Below, piece by piece: positions 59,389 through 64,000 of a stretch of DNA of 64,000 nt; position 1 is the first letter of the stretch, and each line of letters opens with the position of its first letter. Source of the DNA: Acidobacteriaceae bacterium KBS 146 (GTDB taxonomy: Bacteria; Acidobacteriota; Terriglobia; Terriglobales; Acidobacteriaceae); assembly GCA_000688615.1 (NCBI GenBank), contig JHVA01000001.1, forward strand, positions 2,108,001 through 2,172,000, in the 5' to 3' direction. Under the pieces are notes generated by a model. The model was not told where the DNA came from. It saw only the letters and a list, made by a program, of their open reading frames with translations, and ran no database searches. A program made the translations under genes and the position numbers.

Positions 59389-60117
59389 ATGGAGATTGAA
59401 GTACCGGAACACCCCATTACTACCTGGAAGCAGTTTTTTGCTCACATGGGCACGATTGTGCTCGGGCTGCTGATCGCGATCTCGCTGGAGCAGACGGTCG
59501 AATGGCTACACCATCGCCATCAGCGTCATCGGCTGATCGAGGACATGCACGAGGAGGCTGAGGAGAACATCCGGGTGATCGACGAAGATACGAAGCTGCT
59601 TGAGCAGGAGCTGGTGACGCTGCAGTCGGTGGCCGATCGTTTGAATGGAGCGGCCGTGAACAAGGGAAACATCTCGATCGATCTGTCGAAGGAGTTTGGC
59701 CCGCAGTCGCAGGTCGAAAACATGACGTCGCCGTCACGTGGCACCTGGGCAGTCGCTCGTGATGCAGGACTGGTACCACTGCTGAAGCATGAGCAGGCGC
59801 GCATTTACACGCGTCTGGACTTTGAGGCCGAGCAGGAGCTCAAGGCCGAGGATGAAGCGACCCTGCGGTACAACGATCTTGGAGCGGTGCTGGACACGCA
59901 CCGGGCTGCCGGTGGCTCTCGCTATCAGCTTCGATTTTCTACCGCCGATCGCGATCTGGCTTCGCAAAAGCTCCACAGCTATATGGCTGCTCAATCGATC
60001 GTTCTGACCCGTCTCGCCTTCTGGAAAGGAGCCAGCGAGGCCATCGTGCGTGAGGTCAAGACAGAGGAAGCGATGATCCCGTATCTCTCCGAGGCAGCGA
60101 AGAGGGCGGAGCAATAG
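59389..60117 (+). CDS. Membrane-anchored helical protein of unknown function
   Basis: 242 residues: one hydrophobic segment at about 14-34 (WKQFFAHMGTIVLGLLIAIS) and then a long charged helical region (EDMHEEAEENIRVIDEDTKL, coiled-coil-like to about residue 85). The C-terminal half is soluble and mixed. The EHPITTWKQFF and HMGTIVLGLLIAISLEQTVE text is a pattern I associate with Acidobacteria/Proteobacteria proteins of unknown function. No functional partner is visible. The 242 bases before it hold no gene. Confidence 0.75.
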   Translation: MEIEVPEHPITTWKQFFAHMGTIVLGLLIAISLEQTVEWLHHRHQRHRLIEDMHEEAEENIRVIDEDTKLLEQELVTLQSVADRLNGAAVNKGNISIDLSKEFGPQSQVENMTSPSRGTWAVARDAGLVPLLKHEQARIYTRLDFEAEQELKAEDEATLRYNDLGAVLDTHRAAGGSRYQLRFSTADRDLASQKLHSYMAAQSIVLTRLAFWKGASEAIVREVKTEEAMIPYLSEAAKRAEQ

Positions 60118-60173
60118 CCCCGCCCTTCATCCCCACAAAACAGCTCCATTGAGATCGGCATAGGACCTTGTGA

Positions 60174-60209
60174 TTGGAGCCTGCCGATGGATCTCATGGC
60201 AGGCTCCAA
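60174..60209. terminator. Bidirectional terminator-like inverted repeat
   Basis: TTGGAGCCTGCC (60174-60185) and GGCAGGCTCCAA (60198-60209) form a perfect 12-bp stem between two convergent genes (ending at 60117 and 60216). It lacks a strong T-run on either side, so it may act as a Rho-assisted stop or transcript-end stabiliser in both directions. Confidence 0.55.
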
Positions 60210-60215
60210 CTACGT

Positions 60216-61256
60216 TTACTTCTCGCTCGGACTGTCGTTCGCGGGCAGATCTCCCAGCGTGTACTGGATGCCTGCCAACAGATGCTCCATGATGGGTGTC
60301 ATGGCGTAGATATGCTCGCTGTGACCGAGCGCTTCATAGAAGACGCGGCCTTTGCCCTCGTGACGAATCCAGCTGAGACCGTAGTCGCCGTCGGTGCGCT
60401 TGGTTGCCGCCGTTTCCTTCGCTTTGTCGGCATCGCTCATCTTGGCGTAGTCCACACTGGTGAGGACGTGTACGCGTTTGCGCGAGAACGAGTCCTGCAC
60501 GAAGGTGTAAATCTCGTCGTGGACGGTGAACTCGCCGTGGAACATCTGCGTTAGCGGGCTCTTGGGGTCGTCGATCTTGACGGTGATCTGCTGCGGAAAC
60601 AGCCAGTGGAACTTGAAATAACCACCGATCATCACGTTGAAGTCCGACCAGGTGCCCGTTGGAGGATGATCTGCATTGTGATAGCTATCCCCAGCGGCAT
60701 GGATGCCTGCCAATCCTTTACCTCCGCGCACGAAGTCGAGCAGAGCCTTCTTTCGTGCTTCGGTTGCAGCGGGATCCTTCGGATCGTCGAGGAAGCCGAG
60801 GGTGGTGCTGTCCAGAAAGATGGCGTCGTATCCGGCGAGATTCTCGGCGGTAATCTGTGCCGGGTCGTAGGTGATGGTCGTCGACCATGCTCCGGTCTTG
60901 TCGCCCATCGCTTTCACGGTTTCGGCCGCCAATGGAATAGAGGAGTGGACGAAGCCTGCGGCATGGGCCAGCACAAGAATCTTACGTGCCTTCTTCGGGT
61001 GCGCGTACGGCTTCGAGGGCAGGTTATCGAGCATCGCAACGTAGTCCTCAAGCTGCGGCTTCTGGATCTGCACACCGTTTTCAATGCTCTGCTTGCGCGG
61101 AGGGCTTGGTACGGTCAGTTCTTTAAGCTCCGTGGTGGAAGGCGTGCTTGCCTGTTGCGCAACTGCCGGAAGGCAGCACAACGTGGTTAAGGCGAGAGAG
61201 ATCGACCGGACCATTTCCCTTTTGTGGGAAAAGGGGGACCGCAGCAGCTGCTTCAT
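60216..61256 (-). CDS. Secreted ThuA-like domain protein
   Basis: 346 residues from the ATG at 61254-61256, behind AGGAGG with short spacing; an ATG 14 codons later (MVRSISLALTTLCCLPAVAQ) is an alternative with a cleaner signal peptide. The mature protein has the ThuA fold (KILVLAHAAGFVHSSIPLAA, GYDAIFLDSTTLGF, GLAGIHAAGDSYHNADHPPT, RVFYEALGHSEHIY). The domain is glutamine-amidotransferase-like and associated with sugar metabolism or heme/secreted signalling; no enzyme activity is established. The His-rich GHSEHIY and HAAGDSYH motifs are normal for the family. Confidence 0.86.
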   Translation of the reverse strand: MKQLLRSPFSHKREMVRSISLALTTLCCLPAVAQQASTPSTTELKELTVPSPPRKQSIENGVQIQKPQLEDYVAMLDNLPSKPYAHPKKARKILVLAHAAGFVHSSIPLAAETVKAMGDKTGAWSTTITYDPAQITAENLAGYDAIFLDSTTLGFLDDPKDPAATEARKKALLDFVRGGKGLAGIHAAGDSYHNADHPPTGTWSDFNVMIGGYFKFHWLFPQQITVKIDDPKSPLTQMFHGEFTVHDEIYTFVQDSFSRKRVHVLTSVDYAKMSDADKAKETAATKRTDGDYGLSWIRHEGKGRVFYEALGHSEHIYAMTPIMEHLLAGIQYTLGDLPANDSPSEK

Positions 61257-61373
61257 AAGCCTCCTCAAAAATCCTCACAAGGATATATCGACGACAGGGA
61301 CTTTCGGAATGGGGAGAGAAAGATCGCCCGCACGACGTCGAAACTAGCGGCGCGGACGTGATAAAGGTGGTGC

Positions 61374-61922
61374 ATGCATATCCCAGGTTCCTGGATCCTG
61401 CTCGGCTTCGTCGCTCTGATGGCGGCAGCGGCCCTGATGCTGCTGCACCTCACCAAGATCGGCCATGTGATTCACCAGCGCATTCCGGACCGGCCCCATC
61501 GCCGCCTGCTGCTGGCATCGATCTCTTTTTTTATTACATTTCTTGCCGCACGGCTCCTTGTCGCTTCCATTACGCATCATGTCGGCCCGTTCGGTTACGT
61601 GGTGGTTGGAGGAAGGCATATCCACCACCTGGTCTGGGGGATTCTACTGCTGCTTCTCAGCGGCTATGCGACTCTCGCGGAGGCCGGGACGGGAGACACG
61701 CCGCAATCCCTCTTTGTGAGCCGACTGCTGGCGATTGCTTACGGGACGGGCGCTGCACTCACGCTTGACGAGTTTGCTCTCTGGCTCAACCTCGATCCGC
61801 AGGCCTACTGGTCCAGTCAGGGCCGGGAAAGCATCGATGCCGTTGTTCTGTTCGGAGCCCTGCTCGCCATCGGTACCTGGGGAGCTCCGTTGCTGCGGTG
61901 GACTTCAAAGCGTCTCCCTTGA
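61374..61922 (+). CDS. Integral membrane protein of unknown function, HHxxW motif
   Basis: 182 residues with about five hydrophobic segments. RHIHHLVWGILLLLLSGYAT and YGTGAALTLDEFALWLNLDP carry His and Asp/Glu residues placed inside membrane helices, which suggests a catalytic or ion-binding role. The IHHLVWG motif is conserved in a widespread family of unknown function. MHIPGSWILLGFVALMA is a first helix rather than a cleaved signal. It is convergent with the antiporter gene. Confidence 0.75.
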   Translation: MHIPGSWILLGFVALMAAAALMLLHLTKIGHVIHQRIPDRPHRRLLLASISFFITFLAARLLVASITHHVGPFGYVVVGGRHIHHLVWGILLLLLSGYATLAEAGTGDTPQSLFVSRLLAIAYGTGAALTLDEFALWLNLDPQAYWSSQGRESIDAVVLFGALLAIGTWGAPLLRWTSKRLP

Positions 61923-61969
61923 GGACGAGAAGTTGGGGATCGCGGCGATCCAAGGGCATGGCGATGGAT

Positions 61970-63136
61970 TTATGTCTCGCTCCCCACAAGCATCCCGACC
62001 TGCGGCGCGACGACAAGGCGGGGCAGAACAAAGGAGGGCAGAATGGTTGAGATTGCCGCATAGACCAGCAAGCCTCCAAAGAGCGCGTCGTCCACGTGAA
62101 ATGTTTCGTGAAGTATGCCTGCAATCACGAGCGTAAAGATGAGGGTCGGTACCAGCGCAACGGCCACCCGGGAACCGCTCTTTGCGCTTCGGCCCGCAAA
62201 GAAACGACAGCCGATCCAGTCCTTTGCGATACGGATGGGAAGCACGGTCAAGGACATCACTACACCGTACAGTAGCGACTTGAGCACGAGAGCGCTCGCA
62301 GGGACTTCGAGCCCTTCGTTGAAGAAGTAGAACGGCACAAAGAAGGACGCGAACAGGCGCACGGCCTGCAGATTTTCGTCCGAAGCCAGCGTTGTCATTC
62401 GCTTGCGCAACAGGCCTGCAACAAAACCGGCGACGAAAGCACCCACAAGCACATGCACGCCGAGGCTCTTGCTGATAACCCCACAGATGATAGCGACCAT
62501 GATGAGGAGTGAAAACTCCGAACCGGGTGCGTGGGGAACGATGTACTTTCCTAACGCGAGGAAGATCAGCGGAGTGAAGACCACCAACAGCATCAGGATG
62601 CCGCTCGAGACCGCCAGCATTCGCATCGATTCGGCCTGAGACAACACGAAGAGGACGAGCAGAGCAGCAATTTCGCCCGCGATGGCACTGATCGAAACCA
62701 GTTTCTGTTCGTCGCCGTCCAGTCCGGAGTGCGGGAGCGCATCCAGAATGAAGCCCGTCGACGGCGTGAACAGACCCAGCGCCAGTAAGGCCGCCGGTTG
62801 CCAGGCCAGATGCAGATAGTGGATGCCAACCCACGAACCACCGATCAGAAAGGCTCCGCTGACCGCAAGATAGGTGGTCAAACGCGGAATCTGCCGGCGA
62901 AGCTCGACGAGATCGACCTCGAGGCCTGCAAACAGGAACAGCGAAGCGATTCCCAACGTCGCGACTACCGGCATGACGCTGTCATCGACGACATTGGGAA
63001 AAAAGAGCGAGACAAGGATGCCCAGCATGACGCAGGTCAGCGGCGCCGGAAGACGGAAGCGCTGCAGTGCGCGTGGGATGACCAGAAGTCCAAAGACAAA
63101 ACCAAGATAGATAAGTGTGCCACTGGGAATGTGCAT
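61970..63136 (-). CDS. Cation:proton antiporter, CPA2 family
   Basis: 388 residues with about 11 hydrophobic segments. PAPLTCVMLGILVSLFFPNV, GIASLFLFAGLEVDLVELRR and FFVPFYFFNEGLEVPASALV are typical of KefB/GerN-type Na+(K+)/H+ exchangers (PF00999). The SLFLFAGLEVDL segment carries the acidic residue near the core. There is no C-terminal TrkA-N domain, so it is the short form. It would exchange Na+ or K+ for H+ in pH or salt stress. Confidence 0.9.
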   Translation of the reverse strand: MHIPSGTLIYLGFVFGLLVIPRALQRFRLPAPLTCVMLGILVSLFFPNVVDDSVMPVVATLGIASLFLFAGLEVDLVELRRQIPRLTTYLAVSGAFLIGGSWVGIHYLHLAWQPAALLALGLFTPSTGFILDALPHSGLDGDEQKLVSISAIAGEIAALLVLFVLSQAESMRMLAVSSGILMLLVVFTPLIFLALGKYIVPHAPGSEFSLLIMVAIICGVISKSLGVHVLVGAFVAGFVAGLLRKRMTTLASDENLQAVRLFASFFVPFYFFNEGLEVPASALVLKSLLYGVVMSLTVLPIRIAKDWIGCRFFAGRSAKSGSRVAVALVPTLIFTLVIAGILHETFHVDDALFGGLLVYAAISTILPSFVLPRLVVAPQVGMLVGSET

Positions 63137-63293
63137 CGTGCGTCACCCCGCAGCCGTAAGCGGCAGCCTGTATTGAAAAATATTTCTGTTGCCGGAGAAT
63201 ATCAGAGCCGGTAACCGGTTCCTCAGAATCGATTCAATCAGCTCCGTCGCTCCGGCAGAAGACCATACCGACAACCAATCGGAGTAGGCATGT

Positions 63294-64000
63294 TTATCTG
63301 GGTGCAGGTCGAAGGAGCACCTGATCGCTGGTTAGAGCTGGTTCAGAGTGAACCAGATCGAAACCGCCCTGCTTCGCAAGATCCGCAAAACGATCGAGTC
63401 CACGATGGACGAGCTTGATTGCACCGTGCGCATACATCTTCCTGGTGAGATCGTCGGATCGAGTTACCGAGCCTGCGATCACTTTCAGCGCTTCCCCTCC
63501 CTCGCGAAGAGCTTTGAGATTGGCGACCACGGCTTCGTCATTGCCATACTCGAAGAGCGCGCCTTCTGAAGACGCGGCGATGATTCCTTGCCTCTCTCGA
63601 AGCTGCTGAACAAGTGCACGAAGCGGCGCTGCGTCATTCCAGTTATAGCTGGCACGGCTGATCTGAAGGTCCAGGCCGGACAGAGGAGCTCCGGGAGTCA
63701 TTAGCTGTGCCAATGCCTGTTGTCCGAAGGCGGGGCCAGCCGTATCAAGATCGAAGATATGGATGACGATCGGCCGGAGCAAGAGCTGCGGAGAGCGTTG
63801 CTGCAGCAGTAAGAGAGCGTTGACGCTATCGATTGCGGGGCCTCCGCCGATGTTGATCAGATCCAGCGGACTTCCAGGCGCCTTCCCGAGTTCCGGTTCG
63901 AGCGCGTCCGCCAGCATGCGCGCGGTCTGCTGCAGACGGATCCGGATGGCTCTTGCCGGTGGAGATGCAGCGATCTTTCGATCCAGCTCGGTATTGAAGG
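63294..64000 (-). CDS. Class I SAM-methyltransferase-like protein, partial (N-terminus outside window)
   Basis: The minus-strand frame ending at 63294 is open to the right edge: upstream of Met at 63917 it continues as FNTELDRKIAASPPARAIRI, so the true start lies outside. LDLINIGGGPAIDSVNALLL is a Gly-rich motif I and VIHIFDLDTAGPAFGQQALA the motif II acidic strand of a SAM-binding Rossmann fold. RSDDLTRKMYAHGAIKLVHR lies near the C-terminus. The substrate is unknown; a non-methylating Rossmann protein is possible. Confidence 0.75.
   Translation of the reverse strand, partial: FNTELDRKIAASPPARAIRIRLQQTARMLADALEPELGKAPGSPLDLINIGGGPAIDSVNALLLLQQRSPQLLLRPIVIHIFDLDTAGPAFGQQALAQLMTPGAPLSGLDLQISRASYNWNDAAPLRALVQQLRERQGIIAASSEGALFEYGNDEAVVANLKALREGGEALKVIAGSVTRSDDLTRKMYAHGAIKLVHRGLDRFADLAKQGGFDLVHSEPALTSDQVLLRPAPR

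Overview
The window looks like chromosomal DNA of an acidobacterium, most likely family Acidobacteriaceae (the Terriglobus/Granulicella/Edaphobacter group). I infer this from gene content: a MacB-like duplicated orphan permease, a TonB receptor with an N-terminal carboxypeptidase-regulatory domain, a PEP-CTERM protein, paired SIMPL proteins, a rluB-scpB-(..)-scpA-trpS-S2P block, and GC-rich palindromic intergenic repeats with a CGGCTTCAGCCG core. There is no plasmid, phage, IS or CRISPR signature and no tRNA or rRNA gene that I can see. Most genes have good ribosome binding sites, and several neighbours overlap by ATGA or GTGA.

Layout. 1-9015: the end of msrA, then on the minus strand rluB, a cupin, scpB, a PiT phosphate transporter, a plus-strand PEP-CTERM gene, scpA, trpS and a site-2 protease. 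This is a chromosome-segregation/translation block with two unrelated genes between scpA and scpB. 9089-12349: acyltransferase, palindromic repeats, two tandem SIMPL proteins with a coupled small basic protein, and a zinc-ribbon protein. 12562-16718: a small membrane protein, a membrane Fe-S oxidoreductase and EtfB-EtfA, which together look like an acyl-CoA-dehydrogenase-to-menaquinone electron path. 16861-20201: moaA behind a clear promoter, a GAF-GGDEF protein and a secreted unknown. 20323-24064: a putative metal-acquisition locus (DUF2946-like, TonB receptor, MerC-like). 24076-28905: class III aminotransferase and a complete pqqABCDE operon, including a 26-residue PqqA. 29043-33266: cysS, tsaD, cca-type nucleotidyltransferase.

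33297-36800: PL10 pectate lyase translationally coupled to an amine oxidase, then DUF72. 36900-41423: a formate dehydrogenase of the ForC/YrhE type with its DUF1641 partner, then GNAT and VOC genes. 41443-43273: a compact four-gene MarR operon with a perfect 18-bp palindrome in front of its first gene. 43332-47332: kdsA, OmpA-like, DUF2393-like, and a DnaC/IstB-like ATPase. 47406-52276: orphan ABC permease, rpmE, a YjbR/TfoX-like protein coupled to a Dus dihydrouridine synthase. 52298-59146: GH16, a conserved unknown with a PD-(D/E)xK nuclease-like C-terminus, GNAT, a YfiT/DinB protein, a cNMP-domain histidine kinase and tldD. 59389-64000: small unknowns, a ThuA-like protein, a cation/proton antiporter and a partial methyltransferase-like gene.

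The most interesting items are the MarR operon with its operator pair, the PD-(D/E)xK protein, the PqqA with three cysteines, the metal-acquisition trio, and the acidic insertions in ScpA and ScpB. All annotations come from reading the sequence; no database search was possible.
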